From: an uncultured Alphaproteobacteria bacterium
GTDB taxonomy: Bacteria > Pseudomonadota > Alphaproteobacteria > Rs-D84
Assembly: GCA_944389265.1 (NCBI GenBank)
Contig: CALXLS010000004.1
Location: 43,542 to 107,541, forward strand
DNA: 64,000 nt
Direction: 5' to 3'
The translations under genes were made by a program, and so were the position numbers. The notes below the pieces were generated by a model. It was not told the origin of the DNA. It ran no database searches and saw nothing but the letters and a program-made list of their open reading frames with translations. Positions 1 to 8,148 of this stretch are shown piece by piece (positions within the stretch are counted from its first letter, which is position 1; every line of letters starts with the position of its first letter).

Positions 1-362
1 TGGAAGAAAGAATTAGACGTGCGCGCGAGATGTTAAAACGTGTAGGTCTAGAAAATTTTGAGTCATATTTACCAACGCAATTATCTGGTGGAATGAAGCA
101 ACGTGTTGCGATTGCGCGTGCGTTAGCGGGTGACCCAAAGTTGATACTTGCGGATGAACCGACGGGTGCGCTGGATAGTAAAATGGGGAACGAAATACTT
201 AGTTTTTTTAAAAAATTAAATGAAGAAATGGGGATAACCATTGTAATGATTACTCATGAATTTGAAATTGCGCAGTATTCAAATCGTTTAATTCATATTT
301 ATGACGGTAGGATAACTTATGACGGAAAAGTTCCGAAAGACGAAAAAGTTTTACAGAAATAA
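1..362 (+). CDS. ABC exporter ATPase subunit, C-terminal part (MacB/LolD type)
   Basis: The frame is open from the left edge, so the N-terminus with the Walker A loop lies outside the window. The remaining part shows the ABC signature LSGGMKQR, Walker B with the catalytic Glu (LILADEPTGALD) and the switch-histidine segment VMITHE, in the order and spacing of LolD/MacB/SalX exporters. It ends 20 nt before a MacB-type permease and is very probably its energy-coupling partner on the cytoplasmic face of the inner membrane. ATPase and permease are separate proteins here, unlike the fused MacB of E. coli. The substrate (peptide, antimicrobial or lipid) cannot be read from the sequence. Confidence 0.93.
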   Translation, partial: EERIRRAREMLKRVGLENFESYLPTQLSGGMKQRVAIARALAGDPKLILADEPTGALDSKMGNEILSFFKKLNEEMGITIVMITHEFEIAQYSNRLIHIYDGRITYDGKVPKDEKVLQK

Positions 363-382
363 TAAATAAGCGAGAGAAAAAT

Positions 383-1600
383 ATGACATTTAATGATATT
401 TTGAAAGAATCTTGGTTATCCATTAGTGGTAATAAGATACGTTCTTTTTTAACGGTATTAGGTATCGTAATAGGTGTTATGGCTGTTGTGATAATGGTTG
501 CTGTTGGTGAAACCGTATCAAAGCAGATAAGTGACCAGTTTTCATCGCTTGGTACAAATACAATAATGATACGTGCGGGTGCGGCTCAAAGTGCAGGTGT
601 CAGAACTGGAAACAGACAGACGCTAACAACCGAGGACGCAGAATTTATCGCTAAACTTCCAGATGTTATGGCGGTAAGTCCTGTACAAAATGCGGCAGCA
701 CAGGTAATTTATGGAAATCAGAACTGGGCATCTTCTATGGTTGGGGTATATCCTGGTTATGCAACAGTTCAGAATTTAGAAATGAAATACGGTATGTTTT
801 TTGACCAATCTGCAGTTAGGAACGGGTCAACATATGCGGTTATCGGACCACAGACTGCTGAAGAATTGCAGATGCCAGAAAATCCTGTTGGTGAAACCAT
901 TCGCATACAGAATATGCCGTTTGTGATAATTGGTGTCACAAAAGAACGTGGGGATTCAGCTATGGGAAGCCAAGATGATATGGTTATAATCCCTATTACT
1001 ACGTTGAAAAAGCGTCTGCAAGGAAGTCGTTTTCCTAATTCAGTTAACATGATAACATTGAAATTATATCCAGACGCAGATAATAATTTAGCAATAGAAC
1101 AGATGACGGCATTATTACGCGACAGACATAATTTGACAGATGATGAAGAAGATGATTTTCAGATTATGGATATGAAGCAGATGATGGAAGCGATGGATAC
1201 TGTGACAGGTTATATGACGATGTTGCTTGTTGCGATTGCGGCTGTATCATTGTTAGTAGGTTCCATAGGAATTATGAATATGATGTTAGTGTCTGTTGCC
1301 GAAAGAACGCACGAAATAGGTATCAGAAAGGCTATTGGTGCCAGAGAAAAGCATATTATTATTCAGTTTTTATCAGAATCTATATTAATTTCATTTATGG
1401 GGTCTTTTTGTGGGATGTTAATCGGAGTTGGTTTGTCTCAGGGGATAGGACGCTTTGTTTTGGGGTATGAAGTTCCGTTTAGCGCATGGCCAGTAGTTGT
1501 ATCTGTTGGTGTTGCGGTTGTTGTGGGGCTTGCATCTGGTGTTGTACCTGCAAGAAAGGCAGCAAAACTAAATCCGATAGATAGTTTAAGACACGAATAA
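383..1600 (+). CDS. MacB/FtsX-type ABC transporter permease
   Basis: 405 residues. The N-terminus has the MacB-family opening (NKIRSFLTVLGIVIGV) with TM1 at about residues 21-43, then a large periplasmic MacB-PCD-like domain (about 45-270). A FtsX-type domain with three TM helices follows (about 275-300, 328-352, 366-390), ending in the family's PARKAAKLNPIDSLRHE. The residues SIGIMNMMLVSVAERTHEIG form the usual coupling-helix region. It is translated just after the ATPase gene and closes the operon, which ends in a strong terminator. The family moves substrates from the inner membrane or periplasm outward, usually with a membrane fusion protein. Such a protein would lie upstream of the window. 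Confidence 0.93.
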   Translation: MTFNDILKESWLSISGNKIRSFLTVLGIVIGVMAVVIMVAVGETVSKQISDQFSSLGTNTIMIRAGAAQSAGVRTGNRQTLTTEDAEFIAKLPDVMAVSPVQNAAAQVIYGNQNWASSMVGVYPGYATVQNLEMKYGMFFDQSAVRNGSTYAVIGPQTAEELQMPENPVGETIRIQNMPFVIIGVTKERGDSAMGSQDDMVIIPITTLKKRLQGSRFPNSVNMITLKLYPDADNNLAIEQMTALLRDRHNLTDDEEDDFQIMDMKQMMEAMDTVTGYMTMLLVAIAAVSLLVGSIGIMNMMLVSVAERTHEIGIRKAIGAREKHIIIQFLSESILISFMGSFCGMLIGVGLSQGIGRFVLGYEVPFSAWPVVVSVGVAVVVGLASGVVPARKAAKLNPIDSLRHE

Positions 1601-1633
1601 CAATAAAAACCGGGTTAATGCCGGTTTTTATTG
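1601..1633 (+). terminator. Intrinsic terminator after the ABC exporter operon
   Basis: A perfect 13-bp inverted repeat (1601-1613 with 1621-1633) encloses a 7-nt loop. The stem core is ACCGG/CCGGT with an A-tract on the left and a T-tract on the right, so it can work on both strands. Confidence 0.85.
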
Positions 1634-1662
1634 TTCGTAAAATTATTTGCATTCTAAGAAAT

Positions 1663-1680
1663 AGCCGGTATTTACCGGCT
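1663..1680 (-). terminator. Hairpin just past the gpsA stop
   Basis: A 7-bp stem (AGCCGGT with ACCGGCT) and 4-nt loop lie 3 nt beyond the gpsA stop on the minus strand, followed by a short T-rich stretch. The CCGG core matches that of the neighbouring terminator at 1601-1633. It is a plausible weak terminator, with the opposite hairpin as backup. Confidence 0.6.
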
Positions 1681-1683
1681 TAA

Positions 1684-2550
1684 TTATATATTTAATTTTT
1701 TAAGCATTTCTTTTAAAATTGGTGTGTCAATTCCTGCTTTTTCAGCTCGATGAATTAGACCGTGTAATGCGAATATACCTTCAACAGTACCTGCTGGTTT
1801 TTCACCGCGTGCAATGGACATTCCCCCCGCAAAATTACGACTGGTTGCAGATGTCGCGGATAAGAACAAGTCCCCTATCCCGCACAAATCTAAGAAGGTT
1901 GCCATTTTTGCACCATTTGCCAAACCTAAGTGCATAACCTCGTTCCATGCGCGAGTAAATATCATTGCGCGTTCGTTTTCTCCTTTTGATGCAATTGAAT
2001 TGTAACCGCATATTAAAGCGACGGCATTCTTACCGACCCCGCACATTTCAGCACCGATAATGTCATCACTTTCATTTAAATACAATTGATTCAATATTTC
2101 TTTACCTACTTTAAGTGCTTTTGGTGTACCCGCAAGTGTAGAACCTGTTGGAACACCGCGTGCGACTTCTGCGGCAAATTGTGGACCAGATAAAACACCG
2201 AATTCTTTCGCATCTGGTAGTTCTTTTTTTATGATTTCGGACATGAAATCACCAGTTGAACTTTCTGCACCTTTTGTACAAATTATAATTGGTTGGTTAT
2301 TATAAAAATCACGTGCTTTGCGTACAGTTTCTCTGAAATATGCGGCAGGTGTGACAAATAACCAAGCATCACAATTTCTTAACTGTTCCATATCAGAAGT
2401 TATTTTTATATTATTCGGAATATCTACATCTTCAAATGTTTTGCTTTCGCCATCATAAGACCATAATATTACATTTGCTCCGCCTTTTGCAGAAATAATC
2501 GACAAGGCGGTACCCCAAGCACCTGCCCCTATAACACCGACATTTATCAT
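1684..2550 (-). CDS. gpsA: Glycerol-3-phosphate dehydrogenase [NAD(P)+]
   Basis: 288 residues. The Rossmann start GVIGAGAWGTALS is the GpsA nucleotide-binding signature. The segment CGVGKNAVALICG holds the conserved catalytic Lys, and CGIGDLFLSATSATSRNF is the conserved substrate-binding block near the C-terminus. The enzyme reduces dihydroxyacetone phosphate to sn-glycerol 3-phosphate for phospholipid synthesis in the cytoplasm. It is shorter than typical GpsA (about 330 residues), mainly between the Rossmann domain and the catalytic block. Its ATG overlaps the stop of the upstream TPR gene by 4 nt, so the two are translationally coupled. Confidence 0.95.
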   Translation of the reverse strand: MINVGVIGAGAWGTALSIISAKGGANVILWSYDGESKTFEDVDIPNNIKITSDMEQLRNCDAWLFVTPAAYFRETVRKARDFYNNQPIIICTKGAESSTGDFMSEIIKKELPDAKEFGVLSGPQFAAEVARGVPTGSTLAGTPKALKVGKEILNQLYLNESDDIIGAEMCGVGKNAVALICGYNSIASKGENERAMIFTRAWNEVMHLGLANGAKMATFLDLCGIGDLFLSATSATSRNFAGGMSIARGEKPAGTVEGIFALHGLIHRAEKAGIDTPILKEMLKKLNI

Positions 2551-4163
2551 TTTATTTTCCTTAGTTTCTTTTTTAATTCCGGTACAATAGTTAATCCATC
2601 ATCAGATAATTCAATTGCGCGCAGATACGCGTCGCGCGCCAATTGTTTTTCACCGGTTTTTGTATATAAATCACCTAGATGTTCGAACAAAGAAGAACAT
2701 GTTGCGGACACCTCCCCTACCCTGGCAAGAACTTCTAACGCCGCTTCTGTGCCTTCACGTTGTGCTACAACATATCCCAAAGTATCCCAAGCCATTATGT
2801 CTGTAGGATCTTGTTTTACAAGCATCATCGCGTAATCATACGCGTTTTCTATTTCTCTATTTTGTTTGGCCCATATTTTTGCCTGCAGAGAAATGATTTC
2901 TGCATCCAAAGGCAGAATTACAGATGCATCATGTAAATCTGATTGTGCTGCGTCTAAATCATCGAAAACAAAGTGGATTTGCGCCCTACTCTTCAAGAAG
3001 AATGCATGCCCTACTTCATTTAAGTTTTTGTCATTTAGTGCCATATTGGCGGTCCGTAAAGCAGCCCTGCGATTCCCATTTTGAATATTGTATGCGATTA
3101 ATTTATTTACTGCAGGAACAAATAAAGGATTTTCTTTTGTAGCATGTTCCAATGCTTTCATATCACCGCTTTTTTCTGCCATACGTAGCACAGAAAATAA
3201 ATAAAAAGGACTATCTGATTTTATTCTTTCAAAGTGCTTTTTATAATTCCCCGTTGTATTAAAGAAGAATTGCCCCAGATAATAATTTATTGCATCGCTG
3301 TTTTCATTAAAACTAGGCCCTACTATCTGTGCAAAACGCAAAAGCAATATAGACAAATCAGAATACATCATGATTTGTGTGTGCGAAACGTTTTGAATCA
3401 GACTAAAAGCCAAAGCATTTTTATAACCTGAATATAAAGACCAATCAGGTATAGCGTCATAGTCCAACATAAACATTCCGCCTGGTCTTGATGTAAAATC
3501 TTCTTTTAATTTTTGCGCCTCATCAGTCAGATTGTTATGGTTATAAAATGACATTATATATAAATAGTCATTTATGTTCATAAAATCAGAACGGACTTTA
3601 GCAAAATATTCTGCTGCTTTTTCTGTGTCACCTGTTTCTACATAAATTTGCCCACGAACAAAATCTTTCCAAGATTCATTAGTTGGTAATTTATCTATAA
3701 ATTTAAGCGCATCTGTTTTGTGGTCTGTGGCAATAGATGCCCATATGCGTAATGGTGCTGCCAATGCAGATTCGTCCTTTTTGTGACGCTTATAAAGTTC
3801 TTCCCAATTGTCTTTTGTTATTATATATGCATCATAAATCAATCTGGATGAAGTGGCTTTTTCATCTTTTAATAGATTTGCGCTTTCTGGCATACGACCG
3901 CTTAAAAATTCGGATAAGAATTTTGTAGATTGTACGGTAGCATAATCAACATCTTTTATTTGATTAGCAAACTTAGCGGCATTTTCAAAATCATTTACAT
4001 ATATAGCATGTTGTGCCGCCAAAAAAGCGCCATAGTTTGTTTCAGGATATTTAAAGTCATTTTGTGTGTTGTTTGAATAATTGTGGTACCAAAACGCACC
4101 TCCCATCACAGCGATGATAGCAATTAACGCAACACCAACGAATAAAGTTTCTGTTTTTCTCAT
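2547..4163 (-). CDS. Membrane-anchored TPR protein
   Basis: 538 residues. One N-terminal transmembrane helix (about residues 7-27) anchors a long, mostly helical periplasmic region. The best-resolved TPR-like units are near the C-terminus (about 440-520), for example AWDTLGYVVAQREGTEAALE followed by LFEHLGDLYTKTGEKQLARD. Such proteins usually scaffold envelope complexes, and no catalytic motif is visible. It is the first gene of a two-gene operon with gpsA and is divergent from rsmG, with only 26 nt between the start codons. The coupling to gpsA is positional and gives no specific role. Confidence 0.8.
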   Translation of the reverse strand: MRKTETLFVGVALIAIIAVMGGAFWYHNYSNNTQNDFKYPETNYGAFLAAQHAIYVNDFENAAKFANQIKDVDYATVQSTKFLSEFLSGRMPESANLLKDEKATSSRLIYDAYIITKDNWEELYKRHKKDESALAAPLRIWASIATDHKTDALKFIDKLPTNESWKDFVRGQIYVETGDTEKAAEYFAKVRSDFMNINDYLYIMSFYNHNNLTDEAQKLKEDFTSRPGGMFMLDYDAIPDWSLYSGYKNALAFSLIQNVSHTQIMMYSDLSILLLRFAQIVGPSFNENSDAINYYLGQFFFNTTGNYKKHFERIKSDSPFYLFSVLRMAEKSGDMKALEHATKENPLFVPAVNKLIAYNIQNGNRRAALRTANMALNDKNLNEVGHAFFLKSRAQIHFVFDDLDAAQSDLHDASVILPLDAEIISLQAKIWAKQNREIENAYDYAMMLVKQDPTDIMAWDTLGYVVAQREGTEAALEVLARVGEVSATCSSLFEHLGDLYTKTGEKQLARDAYLRAIELSDDGLTIVPELKKKLRKIK

Positions 4164-4176
4164 GTGAAAGTTATGC

Positions 4177-4190
4177 TACAATAATCTTTA
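4177..4190 (+). promoter_or_regulatory. rsmG promoter -10 box, leaderless start
   Basis: The -10-like TACAAT (4177-4182) lies exactly 7 nt before the rsmG ATG at 4190, so transcription should begin at or next to the start codon. No Shine-Dalgarno sequence fits between them. The -35 region is weak. Confidence 0.5.
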
Positions 4191-4750
4191 TGAATAATAA
4201 AGAGAAATTTAATTTATATAAAGAATTGCTATGTGACTGGTCAAAACGCATGAATTTAGTTGCGCCAAGCACTTTGACGGATATAGAAAACAGACATTTT
4301 GCTGATTCTGCGCAATTAGCAGATATTTTACCACGTGATGTAAATATTATAGATTTGGGTAGTGGTGCTGGGTTTCCTGGGGTTGTGTTGGCTATTTTAG
4401 GTTGGCAGGTCACATGTGTTGAATCTATTGGTAAAAAAGTTGCTTTTTTAAACGAGGTAAAAAATAAATTAAATTTAGATAATTTGAATATATATCATGG
4501 AAGATTAGAAAATTTAGTACCTTCCCTGCCTAGAAACAAAAAGAATACAGTTTTTACTGCGCGTGCTTTTGCGTCTTTGATAGATATTTTGGATTATGTT
4601 GCGAAGACAAAATACCGGCTTTTTTTATTAAAAGGCCGGGATGTAAAAAAAGAAATTGAAATAGCGCAAAAGAAGTATAAGTTTGATTACGAATTAATTC
4701 CATCTAAAACAGGCGATGGTTTTATTGCTGTGATAGAAAATATCCGGTAA
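4190..4750 (+). CDS. rsmG: 16S rRNA (guanine-527-N7)-methyltransferase RsmG
   Basis: 186 residues, a little shorter than usual. The N-terminal helical part (YKELLCDWSKRMNLVAPST, then NRHFADSAQL) is the GidB signature. The SAM-binding loop is IIDLGSGAGFPGVVLA, with the acidic ribose-binding ESIGKKVAFL further on. It methylates G527 of 16S rRNA in the decoding region. As in many alphaproteobacteria it lies just upstream of parA-parB, but here a secreted protein gene on the opposite strand has been inserted between them. Its stop codon overlaps a 16-bp palindrome proposed below as a parS variant. Confidence 0.95.
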   Translation: MNNKEKFNLYKELLCDWSKRMNLVAPSTLTDIENRHFADSAQLADILPRDVNIIDLGSGAGFPGVVLAILGWQVTCVESIGKKVAFLNEVKNKLNLDNLNIYHGRLENLVPSLPRNKKNTVFTARAFASLIDILDYVAKTKYRLFLLKGRDVKKEIEIAQKKYKFDYELIPSKTGDGFIAVIENIR

Positions 4751-4764
4751 TTTCATATGAAATT
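4749..4764. promoter_or_regulatory. Candidate parS-like ParB site 1
   Basis: A perfect 16-bp palindrome AATTTCATATGAAATT overlaps the rsmG stop. Its core TTTCATATGAAA equals the canonical parS core TTTCACGTGAAA except for the central CG changed to TA. A second copy lies at 5762-5775, beside parA. Confidence 0.55.
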
Positions 4765-4782
4765 TTGTGTATTGTTTTGTAA

Positions 4783-5715
4783 TTACCGTGTTTTTTTATA
4801 TGTATAAATATTGTGATTTTGACCGGTAATTTCTTTTGTTAGAGAGTCTATTGCGTTAAGAACTTTTTGCTTTTGTGCGGTACTTGCGGCACGCCATAGG
4901 TTTACTTTTCCGTAATCGGAATCAAATGCCCAAAGAGGATCCCACATGCCTATTGTTGGGTTAAATAGAATTGCGTGGTATGCGTTACATGAAGAGTTTG
5001 GGGTAAATTGTTTGTCTTTGTCTTCATTGTTGTATGCACGTAGCATTGTCGGTTTATATAGTCCGCGTTTTGTTTCACTTAAAAATCTTTCAAGAGCGCA
5101 ATTAATAGTGATGTCTGCTATTTCTGGAATGTTGAAATTTACAGGGTATTTTAAATTGCGTTTTTTTATAATTTGAGAAATTTGTAAGTCTGCTTTGTAA
5201 ATAAAGTTTTTCGTTGTGGGAAAAGAAATGGATGTTTCGTATTTGTAATCCATCGCCTCTATTATTTCAGATGCTGGTGCCATAATTTCGTTTTGTGCGG
5301 CTATTGCAGCGCGTATTTCTGGTGGAAAGAAACGTGTGTTTTTGGTCATGTTTGCTTTTCGTGCGTGTTCCAATTCGTGGCGCAGTACCAGACGCATTTG
5401 TGTATTGTTTTTGTTACAATATTCTTGGATGATTCCTTTTTTGCTGTTCGTTTTTAAATAAAATAATTTTATAGAATTGCTGCTCGGTATGAATAAACCT
5501 GCTGCAATTGTTTTTTTGGTTTTTATCATTTCGTCTGTTATAAGGACGGTGTCTGTTTTAAATGTTATATCTGGGTATTGTATAGCAGATGTATTGGTCT
5601 TTGTATTTGTTGTTTTGTTATTGTTTGTTTTTGTTGAAGATTTATTTATAAAAAGACCAGCCCCCAGACCAAGGGAAAAAGTAAACACTAAAGAATAAAC
5701 AATATTAAATTTCAT
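4783..5715 (-). CDS. Secreted or anchored HExxH putative metalloprotease
   Basis: 310 residues from the ATG at 5715. A hydrophobic segment (about residues 3-23) acts as signal peptide or membrane anchor, followed by an Asn/Thr/Lys-rich linker. At about residue 110 lies RLVLRHELEHARKANM, a clean HExxH zinc motif. The following stretch APASEIIEAMDYKYE offers acidic residues that could give the third ligand of a gluzincin site. The rest matches no family I recognise. An upstream TTG extension is unlikely because that codon falls inside the promoter -35 box. The gene is inserted between rsmG and parA against their direction, flanked by the two parS-like palindromes. Activity is inferred from the motif only. 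Confidence 0.65.
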   Translation of the reverse strand: MKFNIVYSLVFTFSLGLGAGLFINKSSTKTNNNKTTNTKTNTSAIQYPDITFKTDTVLITDEMIKTKKTIAAGLFIPSSNSIKLFYLKTNSKKGIIQEYCNKNNTQMRLVLRHELEHARKANMTKNTRFFPPEIRAAIAAQNEIMAPASEIIEAMDYKYETSISFPTTKNFIYKADLQISQIIKKRNLKYPVNFNIPEIADITINCALERFLSETKRGLYKPTMLRAYNNEDKDKQFTPNSSCNAYHAILFNPTIGMWDPLWAFDSDYGKVNLWRAASTAQKQKVLNAIDSLTKEITGQNHNIYTYKKTR

Positions 5716-5722
5716 ATTTTTA

Positions 5723-5750
5723 AATATAGTCAAAAAATACTATTTGTCAA
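5723..5750 (-). promoter_or_regulatory. Promoter of the HExxH gene (leaderless)
   Basis: On the minus strand TTGACA (5745-5750) and TATATT (5723-5728) are separated by 16 bp, with only 7 nt from the -10 box to the ATG at 5715. The transcript should start at the A of the ATG. Confidence 0.7.
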
Positions 5751-5761
5751 TATTATGTATT

Positions 5762-5775
5762 ATTTCATATGAAAT
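5762..5775. promoter_or_regulatory. Candidate parS-like ParB site 2
   Basis: A perfect 14-bp palindrome ATTTCATATGAAAT lies 118 bp upstream of parA and shares 14 bp with the site at 4749-4764. It sits just upstream of the HExxH gene promoter, so bound ParB could also affect that promoter. Confidence 0.55.
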
Positions 5776-5828
5776 TGTAGTTAATATGTTGTTTTTATTT
5801 GTTTTTTTATTTTTGAAAATATATTGCC

Positions 5829-5856
5829 TTGACCGAATCGTTTGGTTTATTATATC
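5829..5856 (+). promoter_or_regulatory. parAB promoter
   Basis: TTGACC (5829-5834), a 16-bp spacer and TATATC (5851-5856). The expected start is near 5863, giving a roughly 30-nt leader with the ribosome binding site AGGAAAGGAAAG just before the ATG at 5894. Confidence 0.6.
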
Positions 5857-5893
5857 CTAAAGATGTTAAATTGAATAGTTAGGAAAGGAAAGA

Positions 5894-6670
5894 ATGACAA
5901 AAATAATTGCTTTTGCAAATCAGAAGGGTGGAGTTGGTAAGACTACTACAGCAATAAATATCGGTGCTTCACTGGCCGCAATTAAGAAAAGGATTTTGTT
6001 AATTGATTTAGATCCGCAGGGAAATGCCGGTACAGGATTGGGTTTTGTTCGTGCGTCTCATCGTCAAAGTGTTTATGGCGTTATAATGGGAACTGCAAAT
6101 GCTGCGGATAATATTTTATCGACTGCTGTGCAAGGAATGCATATATTACCTTCAACAATGGCTTTGGCCGGTGCAGAAGTCGATTTGTTAGACGTTGAAA
6201 ATCGCGAATATCGGTTGCGTGATGCTTTAAAGCCGATAATGGAACATTATGATTATATTTTATTGGATTGTCCGCCAGCATTAGGTTTTTTGACTTTGAA
6301 TGCATTAACTACAGCAGATTACGTTATTATACCTTTACAATGCGAATTTTATGCATTGGAGGGAATTAGTCATTTGGTTAATTCTATTAAAGAAATAAAA
6401 AACAAGTGGAACCCCAATTTAGATGTTTTGGGTGTATTATTGACCATGTATGATAAAAGATACGGATTGACGCGCGCTGTTGAAGATGATGTACGCGGTA
6501 CATTTGGCGACAGGGTTTTTAAAACGGTTGTTCCGCGTAATGTTCGTGTGTCAGAAGCACCGAGTCACGGTAAACCAGCATTGTTTTATGATTTTAATTC
6601 TGCCGGTGCACAGGCGTATTTAAGGGTCGCAACAGAAGTTGTTCAAAAAACAGAAAAAGAGGTTTTATAA
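5894..6670 (+). CDS. parA: Chromosome partitioning ATPase ParA (Soj)
   Basis: 258 residues. The deviant Walker A motif QKGGVGKTTT (about residues 10-19) and LIDLDPQGNAGTG (Walker A') mark a ParA/Soj ATPase. The Walker B region is YILLDCPPALGFLTLNAL. The C-terminal part (VPRNVRVSEAPSHGKPA) is the conserved Soj segment. ParA binds nucleoid DNA as an ATP dimer and moves ParB-parS complexes during origin segregation. It has a strong ribosome binding site and overlaps parB by one nucleotide. This is a short chromosomal Soj without the N-terminal DNA-binding extension of plasmid ParA. Confidence 0.97.
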   Translation: MTKIIAFANQKGGVGKTTTAINIGASLAAIKKRILLIDLDPQGNAGTGLGFVRASHRQSVYGVIMGTANAADNILSTAVQGMHILPSTMALAGAEVDLLDVENREYRLRDALKPIMEHYDYILLDCPPALGFLTLNALTTADYVIIPLQCEFYALEGISHLVNSIKEIKNKWNPNLDVLGVLLTMYDKRYGLTRAVEDDVRGTFGDRVFKTVVPRNVRVSEAPSHGKPALFYDFNSAGAQAYLRVATEVVQKTEKEVL

Positions 6671-7545
6671 TGAGTAAATTCGGATTAGGGCGTGGTTTGG
6701 CAGACTTAAAGGAAGAGATAGGCAGCATTCCTGATATTTCGATTTTGACGGGTAGTGAGCGCGTTGTTGTAAAACAGATACCTCTTGTTCAGATTGGTGC
6801 AAATCCGGACCAGCCACGTAAAACTTTTTCTGATGAAGAATTGGCGGATTTAGCGGCTTCTATAAAAGAGAAGGGGGTTCTGCAGCCAATATTGTTGCGT
6901 GCCGTAACAGGAAAACCGTATATGTATGAAATTGTTGCGGGTGAACGTCGTTTCCGTGCTAGTAAAATGGCGGGCTTAAATGAAATTCCTGCATTGGTAA
7001 AAAGTTTAACAGATGAAAACGCTATGGAAATCGCATTGATAGAAAATGTTCAGCGCGAGAATTTAAACCCTATAGAAGAAGCCGCCGCTTATAAAAATCT
7101 TATGGAAAAGTGCGAATATGCGCTGTCTGATGTGTCAAGACTGATAGGTAAATCAGAGAGTTATATAAGAAATGCCATGCGCTTGATGGATTTGCCTGTT
7201 GAGGTAAAAAATATGGTAGAACAGGGCATTTTATCTGCATCACATGCACGTACAATAGCAGTTGCAGAAAACCCTGTGGCTTTGGCACATGAAATAATAG
7301 ATAAAAAGATGTCCGTTGCAGAAACAGAGAAGAAAGTAAAAAACTCTGCCCGTTCTACAAATAGTCGCGCATATGTTTCCAAAACGATAGATGCAGATAC
7401 TGTTCGTGATATAGAAAACAAAATAAAATATGCATTAGGGGTACCGGTTAAATTACAAGAAAAACGCGGTGGGGCCGGTAATATTGTCTTGTCATTTGCT
7501 ACACGTGTTCAAATGCAAGAGTTAATCGAAAAATTAATAAAGTAG
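6670..7545 (+). CDS. parB: Chromosome partitioning protein ParB (Spo0J)
   Basis: 291 residues. The N-terminal ParB/sulfiredoxin-like domain (about 35-125) contains NPDQPRKTFSDEEL, then the CTP-binding motif GERRFRASK near residue 95 and ENVQRENLNPIEEA. A helix-turn-helix region for parS binding follows (about 130-190), then a Ser/Lys linker and the C-terminal dimerisation domain. By the family rule it loads at parS as a CTP-dependent clamp and activates ParA. Its start overlaps the parA stop (TAATG). No canonical parS was seen in the window, but two palindromes with a matching core lie upstream. Confidence 0.97.
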   Translation: MSKFGLGRGLADLKEEIGSIPDISILTGSERVVVKQIPLVQIGANPDQPRKTFSDEELADLAASIKEKGVLQPILLRAVTGKPYMYEIVAGERRFRASKMAGLNEIPALVKSLTDENAMEIALIENVQRENLNPIEEAAAYKNLMEKCEYALSDVSRLIGKSESYIRNAMRLMDLPVEVKNMVEQGILSASHARTIAVAENPVALAHEIIDKKMSVAETEKKVKNSARSTNSRAYVSKTIDADTVRDIENKIKYALGVPVKLQEKRGGAGNIVLSFATRVQMQELIEKLIK

Positions 7546-7558
7546 AAATTACTAAGTA

Positions 7559-7577
7559 CCGGTCTTTGCCGGCTTTT
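7559..7577 (+). terminator. Terminator after parB
   Basis: A short CCGG/CCGG stem (7559-7562 with 7569-7572) with a 6-nt loop is followed by CTTTTTG. It has few base pairs; the stronger hairpin at 7608-7637 probably completes termination. Confidence 0.55.
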
Positions 7578-7607
7578 TGTATAAAGATATGTTAAAAAAT
7601 TATTTAT

Positions 7608-7637
7608 AAAAAACACCGGTAAAGACCGGTGTTTTTT
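7608..7637. terminator. Bidirectional terminator between parB and pal
   Basis: A perfect 13-bp inverted repeat (7608-7620 with 7625-7637) with loop AAAG. The stem is AAAAAA-CACCGGT and its complement, so it ends in a T-tract on either strand. It serves the convergent parB and pal transcripts. Confidence 0.85.
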
Positions 7638-7654
7638 ACTTATTTCAACAATTA

Positions 7655-8071
7655 TTATTTAACTGTTGTTGTTGCGTTACGATTCCATTTCCAGACTTCT
7701 TCGCCTGTACCTTGAACTAATGGACGTTCTTTACCATAAGAAATTGTGGAAATACGTTTAGAATCGATACCATCTTTTACCATAACGTCTTTAGCAGCGT
7801 TTGCACGACGTGCACCCAAAGCTAAGTTATATTCTGTGGAACCACGTTCGTCGCAGTTACCTGCAATTTGAATTTTTGTATCTGGATGGTTCTTCATATA
7901 CAAAGACTGACCCAACAAGTTGTTACGTGCATCTTCGGAAATTTCAGAAGAATTGAACGCAAAGAATACGCGTTGATCATTCAGATCTGCTGGTTCAACA
8001 ATGCTGGAACCACCACATGCGGCCAACATGCCTGCAACACCAGCCAATATAGCAAAGTTTTTAATTTTCAT
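7655..8071 (-). CDS. pal: Peptidoglycan-associated lipoprotein Pal
   Basis: 138 residues. The signal peptide ends in a lipobox (MLAACGG), so Cys19 should be lipidated. The OmpA-like domain (about 33-138) contains the Pal signature GNCDERGSTEYNLALGARRA, which binds meso-diaminopimelate of the peptidoglycan. Pal tethers the outer membrane to the cell wall and works with Tol. The start has a good ribosome binding site (AGGGAG, 7 nt spacing). No tol genes lie beside it in the window, which is less common, as pal usually follows tolB. Confidence 0.95.
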   Translation of the reverse strand: MKIKNFAILAGVAGMLAACGGSSIVEPADLNDQRVFFAFNSSEISEDARNNLLGQSLYMKNHPDTKIQIAGNCDERGSTEYNLALGARRANAAKDVMVKDGIDSKRISTISYGKERPLVQGTGEEVWKWNRNATTTVK

Positions 8072-8148
8072 GAAAATACTCCCTTGAGTTTTTGTTGCTC
8101 GTGTTCTAGTCTATAACAAAAGGTTTGAAAAATCAAGGGAAATCAAAA

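Noticed and set aside
5716..5733. TTG start for the HExxH protein
   Set aside because: The codon lies upstream of the -10 box, within the spacer of the promoter; the ATG at 5715 is 7 nt after the -10.
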